Part shown: piece by piece, positions 42,901 to 57,900 of the stretch
How the letters are laid out: the number at the start of each line of letters is the position of its first letter
Numbering within the stretch: the first letter of the stretch is position 1
Assembly: GCA_035771165.1 (NCBI GenBank)
Contig: JAWNZC010000279.1
Span: 310,001 to 374,000, forward strand
Direction: 5' to 3'
Length of the DNA: 64,000 bases
DNA from: Paragorgia papillata
Lineage: Eukaryota > Cnidaria > Anthozoa > Scleralcyonacea > Coralliidae
Made by a program: the position numbers and the translations under genes
The notes under the pieces: model-generated
Seen by the model: only the letters and a program-made list of their open reading frames with translations
The model's database searches: none
Told to the model about the DNA's origin: nothing

Positions 42901-45900
42901 ATGTGTAAGCAGCGAATTTTAAAAGAAACGCTGGGAAAACGGTATTTCACGATATCTTGGACCGCGGTCCAAAAAGTTATTTTTTTTACATTCTGCCATT
43001 AAAATCGATCGATATTCATAACTATTTCGCTTGCTACAGAAAAAATATATTGAACAGAGACTACGGGGATGCAAATGAGTTTGATTATCCAAATGGTTTT
43101 GACAACTTCGTGTGTAAACAGCGAATTTTAAAAGAAACGCTGGGGAAACTGTGACAAAGCAAAATTTACGAGCGATATTTATAAACAAAACAGTTTAAAA
43201 TGGTAGGGAAAACATACATAAACTTGTGAACACAGTATTTTGAATCACTAAATGAAACTATATAGAAGTATATATATACTATAAAGTCATACCACGAGAA
43301 GATAGAAAAGCTGAAACCTTTTGACACTAAACGTCTAAACTGTCTTTCTTCTGTTATCCAACCGCTATAAAACTAAACAAAACCGCTACAATTCTTTACC
43401 TTTTAGTCAAATATTTTCTACATGCCAACCTCATCGTGTTATGTCCTTGAAACTTGAAATTACAAATGGCTTACTACAAGCATTTTCGTCTTCAAACTCG
43501 AAGAACACTTTCAACTTTCATATACAGTCAGCCAAATATTGAAAGCGACTTTCCAAGCGAACAGCCAAAAACGAGCAAGCGACGAAGAAGAACGACGAAG
43601 AATCATTATCAACTAAACTTTAAAAACACTGACTGCGTTTTGACTTCCCTTCGTAACTAGATCTTCAAGTTTTTAATGTTTTTTTTATCACAAAAAAAGG
43701 TTCCAAGCTTCCCTGTAAGACTACATGTCGGCAGTTGTTTACGACTGTCGAACGATAAACTTTGGACTTTCGAGTATCACGTGAATGTCATCTCGATTAC
43801 GCAACTTAATTCAGTTATGTTAATTTATCTAATTATGTAACAAAAAAATAAATACGTTATTTACCGTTTTGGTCGGCCCGTATAGAAAAATATTTGCCCT
43901 CGGTCTCAAAAATGTCCCTCGGCCTGCGGCGTCGGGCCTTTTTTAAGACCTCGGGCAAATATTTTTTCTATACGGACCTCCCAGCCGGTAAATAAACATA
44001 TATTTATTTTTTTATTAGTCGTGAGCGGGCGGAATCCTAGGCTTTCCTGCAATTTGATTGGCTACGTGAGCGGGCAGTTTTTTACGATATCTTGGACCGC
44101 GGTCCAAAAAGTTATTTTTTTACATTCTGTCATAATTAAAATTGATCGATTTTCATAACTATTTCGCTTGCGACAGAAAAAATATATTCAACAGAGAGCT
44201 ACGGGGATGCAAATGAGTTTGATTATCCAAATGGTTTTGACAACTTCATGTGTAAGCAGCGAATTTTAAAAGAAACGCTGGGAAAACGGTATTTCACGAT
44301 ATCTTGGACCGCGGTCCAAAAAGTTATTTTTTTACATTCTGCCATTAAAATCGATCGATATTCATAACTATTTCGCTTGCTACAGAAAAAATATATTGAA
44401 CAGAGACTACGGGGATGCAAATGAGTTTGATTATCCAAATGGTTTTGACAACTTCGTGTGTAAACAGCGAATTTTAAAAGAAACGCTGGGGAAACTGTGA
44501 CAAAGCAAAATTTACGAGCGATATTTATAAACAAAACAGTTTAAAATGGTAGGGAAAACATACATAAACTTGTGAACACAGTATTTTGAATCTCTAAATG
44601 AAACTATATAGAAGTATATATATACTATAAAGTCATACCACGAGAAGATAGAAAAGCTGAAACCTTTTGACACTAAACGTCTAAACTGTCTTTCTTCTGT
44701 TATCCAACCGCTATAAAACTAAACAAAACCGCTACAATTCTTTACCTTTTAGTCAAATATTTTCTACATGCCAACCTCATCGTGTTATGTCCTTGAAACT
44801 TGAAATTACAAATGGCTTACTACAAGCATTTTCGTCTTCAAACTCGAAGAACACTTTCAACTTTCATATACAGTCAGCCAAATATTGAAAGCGACTTTCC
44901 AAGCGAACAGCCAAAAACGAGCAAGCGACGAAGAAGAACGACGAAGAATCATTATCAACTAAACTTTAAAAACACTGACTGCATTTTGACTTCCCTTCGT
45001 AACTTGATCTTCAAGTTTTTAATGTTTTTTTTATCACAAAAAAAGGTTCCAAGCTTCCCTGTAAGACTACATGTCGGCAGTTGTTTACGACTGTCGAACG
45101 ATAAACTTTGGACTTTCGAGTATCACGTGAATGTCATCTCGATTACGCAACTTAATTCAGTTATGTTAATTTATCTAATTATGTAACAAAAAAATAAATA
45201 CGTTATTTACCGTTTTGGTCGGCCCGTATAGAAAAATATTTGCCCTCGGTCTCAAAAATGTCCCTCGGCCTGCGGCGTCGGGCCTTTTTTAAGACCTCGG
45301 GCAAATATTTTTCTATACGGACCTCCCAGCCGGTAAATAACATATATTTATTTTTTTATTAGTCGTGAGCGGGCGGAATCCTAGGCTTTCCTGCAATTTG
45401 ATTGGCTACGTGAGCGGGCAGTTTTTTACGATATCTTGGACCGCGGTCCAAAAAGTTATTTTTTTACATTCTGTCATAATTAAAATTGATCGATTTTCAT
45501 AACTATTTCGCTTGCGACAGAAAAAATATATTCAACAGAGAGCTACGGGGATGCAAATGAGTTTGATTATCCAAATGGTTTTGACAACTTCATGTGTAAG
45601 CAGCGAATTTTAAAAGAAACGCTGGGAAAACGGTATTTCACGATATCTTGGACCGCGGTCCAAAAAGTTATTTTTTTACATTCTGCCATTAAAATCGATC
45701 GATATTCATAACTATTTCGCTTGCTACAGAAAAAATATATTGAACAGAGACTACGGGGATGCAAATGAGTTTGATTATCCAAATGGTTTTGACAACTTCG
45801 TGTGTAAACAGCGAATTTTAAAAGAAACGCTGGGGAAACTGTGACAAAGCAAAATTTACGAGCGATATTTATAAACAAAACAGTTTAAAATGGTAGGGAA

Positions 45901-48900
45901 AACATACATAAACTTGTGAACACAGTATTTTGAATCACTAAATGAAACTATATAGAAGTATATATATACTATAAAGTCATACCACGAGAAGATAGAAAAG
46001 CTGAAACCTTTTGACACTAAACGTCTAAACTGTCTTTCTTCTGTTATCCAACCGCTATAAAACTAAACAAAACCGCTACAATTCTTTACCTTTTAGTCAA
46101 ATATTTTCTACATGCCAACCTCATCGTGTTATGTCCTTGAAACTTGAAATTACAAATGGCTTACTACAAGCATTTTCGTCTTCAAACTCGAAGAACACTT
46201 TCAACTTTCATATACAGTCAGCCAAATATTGAAAGCGACTTTCCAAGCGAACAGCCAAAAACGAGCAAGCGACGAAGAAGAACGACGAAGAATCATTATC
46301 AACTAAACTTTAAAAAACACTGACTGCATTTTGACTTCCCTTCGTAACTAGATCTTCAAGTTTTTAATGTTTTTTTTATCACAAAAAAAGGTTCCAAGCT
46401 TCCCTGTAAGACTACATGTCGGCAGTTGTTTACGACTGTCGAACGATAAACTTTGGACTTTCGAGTATCACGTGAATGTCATCTCGATTACGCAACTTAA
46501 TTCAGTTATGTTAATTTATCTAATTATGTAACAAAAAAATAAATACGTTATTTACCGTTTTGGTCGGCCCGTATAGAAAAATATTTGCCCTCGGTCTCAA
46601 AAATGTCCCTCGGCCTGCGGCGTCGTCGGGCCTTTTTTAAGACCTCGGGCAAATATTTTTCTATACGGACCTCCCAGCCGGTAAATAACATATATTTATT
46701 TTTTTTATTAGTCGTGAGCGGGCGGAATCCTAGGCTTTCCTGCAATTTGATTGGCTACGTGAGCGGGCAGTTTTTTACGATATCTTGGACCGCGGTCCAA
46801 AAAGTTATTTTTTTACATTCTGTCATAATTAAAATTGATCGATTTTCATAACTATTTCGCTTGCGACAGAAAAAATATATTCAACAGAGAGCTACGGGGA
46901 TGCAAATGAGTTTGATTATCCAAATGGTTTTGACAACTTCATGTGTAAGCAGCGAATTTTAAAAGAAACGCTGGGAAAACGGTATTTCACGATATCTTGG
47001 ACCGCGGTCCAAAAAGTTATTTTTTTACATTCTGCCATTAAAATCGATCGATATTCATAACTATTTCGCTTGCTACAGAAAAAATATATTGAACAGAGAC
47101 TACGGGGATGCAAATGAGTTTGATTATCCAAATGGTTTTGACAACTTCGTGTGTAAACAGCGAATTTTAAAAGAAACGCTGGGGAAACTGTGACAAAGCA
47201 AAATTTACGAGCGATATTTATAAACAAAACAGTTTAAAATGGTAGGGAAAACATACATAAACTTGTGAACACAGTATTTTGAATCTCTAAATGAAACTAT
47301 ATAGAAGTATATATATACTATAAAGTCATACCACGAGAAGATAGAAAAGCTGAAACCTTTTGACACTAAACGTCTAAACTGTCTTTCTTCTGTTATCCAA
47401 CCGCTATAAAACTAAACAAAACCGCTACAATTCTTTACCTTTTAGTCAAATATTTTCTACATGCCAACCTCATCGTGTTATGTCCTTGAAACTTGAAATT
47501 ACAAATGGCTTACTACAAGCATTTTCGTCTTCAAACTCGAAGAACACTTTCAACTTTCATATACAGTCAGCCAAATATTGAAAGCGACTTTCCAAGCGAA
47601 CAGCCAAAAACGAGCAAGCGACGAAGAAGAACGACGAAGAATCATTATCAACTAAACTTTAAAAACACTGACTGCATTTTGACTTCCCTTCGTAACTAGA
47701 TCTTCAAGTTTTTAATGTTTTTTTTATCACAAAAAAAGGTTCCAAGCTTCCCTGTAAGACTACATGTCGGCAGTTGTTTACGACTGTCGAACGATAAACT
47801 TTGGACTTTCGAGTATCACGTGAATGTCATCTCGATTACGCAACTTAATTCAGTTATGTTAATTTATCTAATTATGTAACAAAAAAATAAATACGTTATT
47901 TACCGTTTTGGTCGGCCCGTATAGAAAAATATTTGCCCTCGGTCTCAAAAATGTCCCTCGGCCTGCGGCGTCGGGCCTTTTTTAAGACCTCGGGCAAATA
48001 TTTTTCTATACGGACCTCCCAGCCGGTAAATAACATATATTTATTTTTTTATTAGTCGTGAGCGGGCGGAATCCTAGGCTTTCCTGCAATTTGATTGGCT
48101 ACGTGAGCGGGCAGTTTTTTACGATATCTTGGACCGCGGTCCAAAAAGTTATTTTTTTACATTCTGTCATAATTAAAATTGATCGATTTTCATAACTATT
48201 TCGCTTGCGACAGAAAAAATATATTCAACAGAGAGCTACGGGGATGCAAATGAGTTTGATTATCCAAATGGTTTTGACAACTTCATGTGTAAGCAGCGAA
48301 TTTTAAAAGAAACGCTGGGAAAACGGTATTTCACGATATCTTGGACCGCGGTCCAAAAAGTTATTTTTTTACATTCTGCCATTAAAATCGATCGATATTC
48401 ATAACTATTTCGCTTGCTACAGAAAAAATATATTGAACAGAGACTACGGGGATGCAAATGAGTTTGATTATCCAAATGGTTTTGACAACTTCGTGTGTAA
48501 ACAGCGAATTTTAAAAGAAACGCTGGGGAAACTGTGACAAAGCAAAATTTACGAGCGATATTTATAAACAAAACAGTTTAAAATGGTAGGGAAAACATAC
48601 ATAAACTTGTGAACACAGTATTTTGAATCACTAAATGAAACTATATAGAAGTATATATATACTATAAAGTCATACCACGAGAAGATAGAAAAGCTGAAAC
48701 CTTTTGACACTAAACGTCTAAACTGTCTTTCTTCTGTTATCCAACCGCTATAAAACTAAACAAAACCGCTACAATTCTTTACCTTTTAGTCAAATATTTT
48801 CTACATGCCAACCTCATCGTGTTATGTCCTTGAAACTTGAAATTACAAATGGCTTACTACAAGCATTTTCGTCTTCAAACTCGAAGAACACTTTCAACTT

Positions 48901-51900
48901 TCATATACAGTCAGCCAAATATTGAAAGCGACTTTCCAAGCGAACAGCCAAAAACGAGCAAGCGACGAAGAAGAAGAACGACGAAGAATCATTATCAACT
49001 AAACTTTAAAAACACTGACTGCATTTTGACTTCCCTTCGTAACTAGATCTTCAAGTTTTTAATGTTTTTTTTTATCACAAAAAAAGGTTCCAAGCTTCCC
49101 TGTAAGACTACATGTCGGCAGTTGTTTACGACTGTCGAACGATAAACTTTGGACTTTCGAGTATCACGTGAATGTCATCTCGATTACGCAACTTAATTCA
49201 GTTATGTTAATTTATCTAATTATGTAACAAAAAAATAAATACGTTATTTACCGTTTTGGTCGGCCCGTATAGAAAAATATTTGCCCTCGGTCTCAAAAAT
49301 GTCCCTCGGCCTGCGGCGTCGGGCCTTTTTTAAGACCTCAGGCAAATATTTTTCTATACGGACCTCCCAGCCGGTAAATAACATATATTTATTTTTTTAT
49401 TAGTCGTGAGCGGGCGGAATCCTAGGCTTTCCTGCAATTTGATTGGCTACGTGAGCGGGCAGTTTTTTACGATATCTTGGACCGCGGTCCAAAAAGTTAT
49501 TTTTTTACATTCTGTCATAATTAAAATTGATCGATTTTCATAACTATTTCGCTTGCGACAGAAAAAATATATTCAACAGAGAGCTACGGGGATGCAAATG
49601 AGTTTGATTATCCAAATGGTTTTGACAACTTCATGTGTAAGCAGCGAATTTTAAAAGAAACGCTGGGAAAACGGTATTTCACGATATCTTGGACCGCGGT
49701 CCAAAAAGTTATTTTTTTACATTCTGCCATTAAAATCGATCGATATTCATAACTATTTCGCTTGCTACAGAAAAAATATATTGAACAGAGACTACGGGGA
49801 TGCAAATGAGTTTGATTATCCAAATGGTTTTGACAACTTCGTGTGTAAACAGCGAATTTTAAAAGAAACGCTGGGGAAACTGTGACAAAGCAAAATTTAC
49901 GAGCGATATTTATAAACAAAACAGTTTAAAATGGTAGGGAAAACATACATAAACTTGTGAACACAGTATTTTGAATCACTAAATGAAACTATATAGAAGT
50001 ATATATATACTATAAAGTCATACCACGAGAAGATAGAAAAGCTGAAACCTTTTGACACTAAACGTCTAAACTGTCTTTCTTCTGTTATCCAACCGCTATA
50101 AAACTAAACAAAACCGCTACAATTCTTTACCTTTTAGTCAAATATTTTCTACATGCCAACCTCATCGTGTTATGTCCTTGAAACTTGAAATTACAAATGG
50201 CTTACTACAAGCATTTTCGTCTTCAAACTCGAAGAACACTTTCAACTTTCATATACAGTCAGCCAAATATTGAAAGCGACTTTCCAAGCGAACAGCCAAA
50301 AACGAGCAAGCGACGAAGAAGAACGACGAAGAATCATTATCAACTAAACTTTAAAAACACTGACTGCATTTTGACTTCCCTTCGTAACTAGATCTTCAAG
50401 TTTTTAATGTTTTTTTTATCACAAAAAAAGGTTCCAAGCTTCCTGTAAGACTACATGTCGGCAGTTGTTTACGACTGTCGAACGATAAACTTTGGACTTT
50501 CGAGTATCACGTGAATGTCATCTCGATTACGCAACTTAATTCAGTTATGTTAATTTATCTAATTATGTAACAAAAAAATAAATACGTTATTTACCGTTTT
50601 GGTCGGCCCGTATAGAAAAATATTTGCCCTCGGTCTCAAAAATGTCCCTCGGCCTGCGGCGTCGGGCCTTTTTTAAGACCTCGGGCAAATATTTTTCTAT
50701 ACGGACCTCCCAGCCGGTAAATAACATATATTTATTTTTTTATTAGTCGTGAGCGGGCGGAATCCTAGGCTTTCCTGCAATTTGATTGGCTACGTGAGCG
50801 GGCAGTTTTTTACGATATCTTGGACCGCGGTCCAAAAAGTTATTTTTTTACATTCTGTCATAATTAAAATTGATCGATTTTCATAACTATTTCGCTTGCG
50901 ACAGAAAAAATATATTCAACAGAGAGCTACGGGGATGCAAATGAGTTTGATTATCCAAATGGTTTTGACAACTTCATGTGTAAGCAGCGAATTTTAAAAG
51001 AAACGCTGGGAAAACGGTATTTCACGATATCTTGGACCGCGGTCCAAAAAGTTATTTTTTTACATTCTGCCATTAAAATCGATCGATATTCATAACTATT
51101 TCGCTTGCTACAGAAAAAATATATTGAACAGAGACTACGGGGATGCAAATGAGTTTGATTATCCAAATGGTTTTGACAACTTCGTGTGTAAACAGCGAAT
51201 TTTAAAAGAAACGCTGGGGAAACTGTGACAAAGCAAAATTTACGAGCGATATTTATAAACAAAACAGTTTTAAAATGGTAGGGAAAACATACATAAACTT
51301 GTGAACACAGTATTTTGAATCACTAAATGAAACTATATAGAAGTATATATATACTATAAAGTCATACCACGAGAAGATAGAAAAGCTGAAACCTTTTGAC
51401 ACTAAACGTCTAAACTGTCTTTCTTCTGTTATCCAACCGCTATAAAACTAAACAAAACCGCTACAATTCTTTACCTTTTAGTCAAATATTTTCTACATGC
51501 CAACCTCATCGTGTTATGTCCTTGAAACTTGAAATTACAAATGGCTTACTACAAGCATTTTCGTCTTCAAACTCGAAGAACACTTTCAACTTTCATATAC
51601 AGTCAGCCAAATATTGAAAGCGACTTTCCAAGCGAACAGCCAAAAACGAGCAAGCGACGAAGAAGAACGACGAAGAATCATTATCAACTAAACTTTAAAA
51701 ACACTGACTGCATTTTGACTTCCCTTCGTAACTAGATCTTCAAGTTTTTAATGTTTTTTTTATCACAAAAAAAGGTTCCAAGCTTCCCTGTAAGACTACA
51801 TGTCGGCAGTTGTTTACGACTGTCGAACGATAAACTTTGGACTTTCGAGTATCACGTGAATGTCATCTCGATTACGCAACTTAATTCAGTTATGTTAATT

Positions 51901-54900
51901 TATCTAATTATGTAACAAAAAAATAAATACGTTATTTACCGTTTTGGTCGGCCCGTATAGAAAAATATTTGCCCTCGGTCTCAAAAATGTCCCTCGGCCT
52001 GCGGCGTCGGGCCTTTTTTAAGACCTCGGGCAAATATTTTTCTATACGGACCTCCCAGCCGGTAAATAACATATATTTATTTTTTTATTAGTCGTGAGCG
52101 GGCGGAATCCTAGGCTTTCCTGCAATTTGATTGGCTACGTGAGCGGGCAGTTTTTTACGATATCTTGGACCGCGGTCCAAAAAGTTATTTTTTTACATTC
52201 TGTCATAATTAAAATTGATCGATTTTCATAACTATTTCGCTTGCGACAGAAAAAATATATTCAACAGAGAGCTACGGGGATGCAAATGAGTTTGATTATC
52301 CAAATGGTTTTGACAACTTCATGTGTAAGCAGCGAATTTTAAAAGAAACGCTGGGAAAACGGTATTTCACGATATCTTGGACCGCGGTCCAAAAAGTTAT
52401 TTTTTTACATTCTGCCATTAAAATCGATCGATATTCATAACTATTTCGCTTGCTACAGAAAAAATATATTGAACAGAGACTACGGGGATGCAAATGAGTT
52501 TGATTATCCAAATGGTTTTGACAACTTCGTGTGTAAACAGCGAATTTTAAAAGAAACGCTGGGGAAACTGTGACAAAGCAAAATTTACGAGCGATATTTA
52601 TAAACAAAACAGTTTAAAATGGTAGGGAAAACATACATAAACTTGTGAACACAGTATTTTGAATCACTAAATGAAACTATATAGAAGTATATATATATAC
52701 TATAAAGTCATACCACGAGAAGATAGAAAAGCTGAAACCTTTTGACACTAAACGTCTAAACTGTCTTTCTTCTGTTATCCAACCGCTATAAAACTAAACA
52801 AAACCGCTACAATTCTTTACCTTTTAGTCAAATATTTTCTACATGCCAACCTCATCGTGTTATGTCCTTGAAACTTGAAATTACAAATGGCTTACTACAA
52901 GCATTTTCGTTTTCAAACTCGAAGAACACTTTCAACTTTCATATACAGTCAGCCAAATATTGAAAGCGACTTTCCAAGCGAACAGCCAAAAACGAGCAAG
53001 CGACGAAGAAGAACGACGAAGAATCATTATCAACTAAACTTTAAAAACACTGACTGCATTTTGACTTCCCTTCGTAACTAGATCTTCAAGTTTTTAATGT
53101 TTTTTTTTATCACAAAAAAAGGTTCCAAGCTTCCCTGTAAGACTACATGTCGGCAGTTGTTTACGACTGTCGAACGATAAACTTTGGACTTTCGAGTATC
53201 ACGTGAATGTCATCTCGATTACGCAACTTAATTCAGTTATGTTAATTTATCTAATTATGTAACAAAAAAATAAATACGTTATTTACCGTTTTGGTCGGCC
53301 CGTATAGAAAAATATTTGCCCTCGGTCTCAAAAATGTCCCTCGGCCTGCGGCGTCGGGCCTTTTTTAAGACCTCGGGCAAATATTTTTCTATACGGACCT
53401 CCCAGCCGGTAAATAACATATATTTATTTTTTTATTAGTCGTGAGCGGGCGGAATCCTAGGCTTTCCTGCAATTTGATTGGCTACGTGAGCGGGCAGTTT
53501 TTTACGATATCTTGGACCGCGGTCCAAAAAGTTATTTTTTTACATTCTGTCATAATTAAAATTGATCGATTTTCATAACTATTTCGCTTGCGACAGAAAA
53601 AATATATTCAACAGAGAGCTACGGGGATGCAAATGAGTTTGATTATCCAAATGGTTTTGACAACTTCATGTGTAAGCAGCGAATTTTAAAAGAAACGCTG
53701 GGAAAACGGTATTTCACGATATCTTGGACCGCGGTCCAAAAAGTTATTTTTTTACATTCTGCCATTAAAATCGATCGATATTCATAACTATTTCGCTTGC
53801 TACAGAAAAAATATATTGAACAGAGACTACGGGGATGCAAATGAGTTTGATTATCCAAATGGTTTTGACAACTTCGTGTGTAAACAGCGAATTTTAAAAG
53901 AAACGCTGGGGAAACTGTGACAAAGCAAAAATTTACGAGCGATATTTATAAACAAAACAGTTTAAAATGGTAGGGAAAACATACATAAACTTGTGAACAC
54001 AGTATTTTGAATCACTAAATGAAACTATATAGAAGTATATATATACTATAAAGTCATACCACGAGAAGATAGAAAAGCTGAAACCTTTTGACACTAAACG
54101 TCTAAACTGTCTTTCTTCTGTTATCCAACCGCTATAAAACTAAACAAAACCGCTACAATTCTTTACCTTTTAGTCAAATATTTTCTACATGCCAACCTCA
54201 TCGTGTTATGTCCTTGAAACTTGAAATTACAAATGGCTTACTACAAGCATTTTCGTCTTCAAACTCGAAGAACACTTTCAACTTTCATATACAGTCAGCC
54301 AAATATTGAAAGCGACTTTCCAAGCGAACAGCCAAAAACGAGCAAGCGACGAAGAAGAACGACGAAGAATCATTATCAACTAAACTTTAAAAACACTGAC
54401 TGCGTTTTGACTTCCCTTCGTAACTAGATCTTCAAGTTTTTAATGTTTTTTTTATCACAAAAAAAGGTTCCAAGCTTCCCTGTAAGACTACATGTCGGCA
54501 GTTGTTTACGACTGTCGAACGATAAACTTTGGACTTTCGAGTATCACGTGAATGTCATCTCGATTACGCAACTTAATTCAGTTATGTTAATTTATCTAAT
54601 TATGTAACAAAAAAATAAATACGTTATTTACCGTTTTGGTCGGCCCGTATAGAAAAATATTTGCCCTCGGTCTCAAAAATGTCCCTCGGCCTGCGGCGTC
54701 GGGCCTTTTTTAAGACCTCGGGCAAATATTTTTCTATACGGACCTCCCAGCCGGTAAATAACATATATTTATTTTTTTATTAGTCGTGAGCGGGCGGAAT
54801 CCTAGGCTTTCCTGCAATTTGATTGGCTACGTGAGCGGGCAGTTTTTTACGATATCTTGGACCGCGGTCCAAAAAGTTATTTTTTTACATTCTGTCATAA

Positions 54901-57900
54901 TTAAAATTGATCGATTTTCATAACTATTTCGCTTGCGACAGAAAAAATATATTCAACAGAGAGCTACGGGGATGCAAATGAGTTTGATTATCCAAATGGT
55001 TTTGACAACTTCATGTGTAAGCAGCGAATTTTAAAAGAAACGCTGGGAAAACGGTATTTCACGATATCTTGGACCGCGGTCCAAAAAGTTATTTTTTTAC
55101 ATTCTGCCATTAAAATCGATCGATATTCATAACTATTTCGCTTGCTACAGAAAAAATATATTGAACAGAGACTACGGGGATGCAAATGAGTTTGATTATC
55201 CAAATGGTTTTGACAACTTCGTGTGTAAACAGCGAATTTTAAAAGAAACGCTGGGGAAACTGTGACAAAGCAAAATTTACGAGCGATATTTATAAACAAA
55301 ACAGTTTAAAATGGTAGGGAAAACATACATAAACTTGTGAACACAGTATTTTGAATCACTAAATGAAACTATATAGAAGTATATATATACTATAAAGTCA
55401 TACCACGAGAAGATAGAAAAGCTGAAACCTTTTGACACTAAACGTCTAAACTGTCTTTCTTCTGTTATCCAACCGCTATAAAACTAAACAAAACCGCTAC
55501 AATTCTTTACCTTTTAGTCAAATATTTTCTACATGCCAACCTCATCGTGTTATGTCCTTGAAACTTGAAATTACAAATGGCTTACTACAAGCATTTTCGT
55601 CTTCAAACTCGAAGAACACTTTCAACTTTCATATACAGTCAGCCAAATATCGAAAGCGACTTTCCAAGCGAACAGCCAAAAACGAGCAAGCGACGAAGAA
55701 GAACGACGAAGAATCATTATCAACTAAACTTTAAAAACACTGACTGCATTTTGACTTCCCTTCGTAACTAGATCTTCAAGTTTTTAATGTTTTTTTTATC
55801 ACAAAAAAAGGTTCCAAGCTTCCCTGTAAGACTACATGTCGGCAGTTGTTTACGACTGTCGAACGATAAACTTTGGACTTTCGAGTATCACGTGAATGTC
55901 ATGTCGATTACGCAACTTAATTCAGTTATGTTAATTTATCTAATTATGTAACAAAAAAATAAATACGTTATTTACCGTTTTGGTCGGCCCGTATAGAAAA
56001 ATATTTGCCCTCGGTCTCAAAAATGTCCCTCGGCCTGCGGCGTCGGGCCTTTTTTAAGACCTCGGGCAAATATTTTTCTATACGGACCTCCCAGCCGGTA
56101 AATAACATATATTTATTTTTTTATTAGTCGTGAGCGGGCGGAATCCTAGGCTTTCCTGCAATTTGATTGGCTACGTGAGCGGGCAGTTTTTTACGATATC
56201 TTGGACCGCGGTCCAAAAAGTTATTTTTTTACATTCTGTCATAATTAAAATTGATCGATTTTCATAACTATTTCGCTTGCGACAGAAAAAATATATTCAA
56301 CAGAGAGCTACGGGGATGCAAATGAGTTTGATTATCCAAATGGTTTTGACAACTTCATGTGTAAGCAGCGAATTTTAAAAGAAACGCTGGGAAAACGGTA
56401 TTTCACGATATCTTGGACCGCGGTCCAAAAAGTTATTTTTTTACATTCTGCCATTAAAATCGATCGATATTCATAACTATTTCGCTTGCTACAGAAAAAA
56501 TATATTGAACAGAGACTACGGGGATGCAAATGAGTTTGATTATCCAAATGGTTTTGACAACTTCGTGTGTAAACAGCGAATTTTAAAAGAAACGCTGGGG
56601 AAACTGTGACAAAGCAAAATTTACGAGCGATATTTATAAACAAAACAGTTTAAAATGGTAGGGAAAACATACATAAACTTGTGAACACAGTATTTTGAAT
56701 CACTAAATGAAACTATATAGAAGTATATATATACTATAAAGTCATACCACGAGAAGATAGAAAAGCTGAAACCTTTTGACACTAAACGTCTAAACTGTCT
56801 TTCTTCTGTTATCCAACCGCTATAAAACTAAACAAAACCGCTACAATTCTTTACCTTTTAGTCAAATATTTTCTACATGCCAACCTCATCGTGTTATGTC
56901 CTTGAAACTTGAAATTACAAATGGCTTACTACAAGCATTTTCGTCTTCAAACTCGAAGAACACTTTCAACTTTCATATACAGTCAGCCAAATATTGAAAG
57001 CGACTTTCCAAGCGAACAGCCAAAAACGAGCAAGCGACGAAGAAGAACGACGAAGAATCATTATCAACTAAACTTTAAAAACACTGACTGCATTTTGACT
57101 TCCCTTCGTAACTAGATCTTCAAGTTTTTAATGTTTTTTTTATCACAAAAAAAGGTTCCAAGCTTCCCTGTAAGACTACATGTCGGCAGTTGTTTACGAC
57201 TGTCGAACGATAAACTTTGGACTTTCGAGTATCACGTGAATGTCATCTCGATTACGCAACTTAATTCAGTTATGTTAATTTATCTAATTATGTAACAAAA
57301 AAATAAATACGTTATTTACCGTTTTGGTCGGCCCGTATAGAAAAATATTTGCCCTCGGTCTCAAAAATGTCCCTCGGCCTGCGGCGTCGGGCCTTTTTTA
57401 AGACCTCGGGCAAATATTTTTCTATACGGACCTCCCAGCCGGTAAATAACATATATTTATTTTTTTATTAGTCGTGAGCGGGCGGAATCCTAGGCTTTCC
57501 TGCAATTTGATTGGCTACGTGAGCGGGCAGTTTTTTACGATATCTTGGACCGCGGTCCAAAAAGTTATTTTTTTACATTCTGTCATAATTAAAATTGATC
57601 GATTTTCATAACTATTTCGCTTGCGACAGAAAAAATATATTCAACAGAGAGCTACGGGGATGCAAATGAGTTTGATTATCCAAATGGTTTTGACAACTTC
57701 ATGTGTAAGCAGCGAATTTTAAAAGAAACGCTGGGAAAACGGTATTTCACGATATCTTGGACCGCGGTCCAAAAAGTTATTTTTTTACATTCTGCCATTA
57801 AAATCGATCGATATTCATAACTATTTCGCTTGCTACAGAAAAAATATATTGAACAGAGACTACGGGGATGCAAATGAGTTTGATTATCCAAATGGTTTTG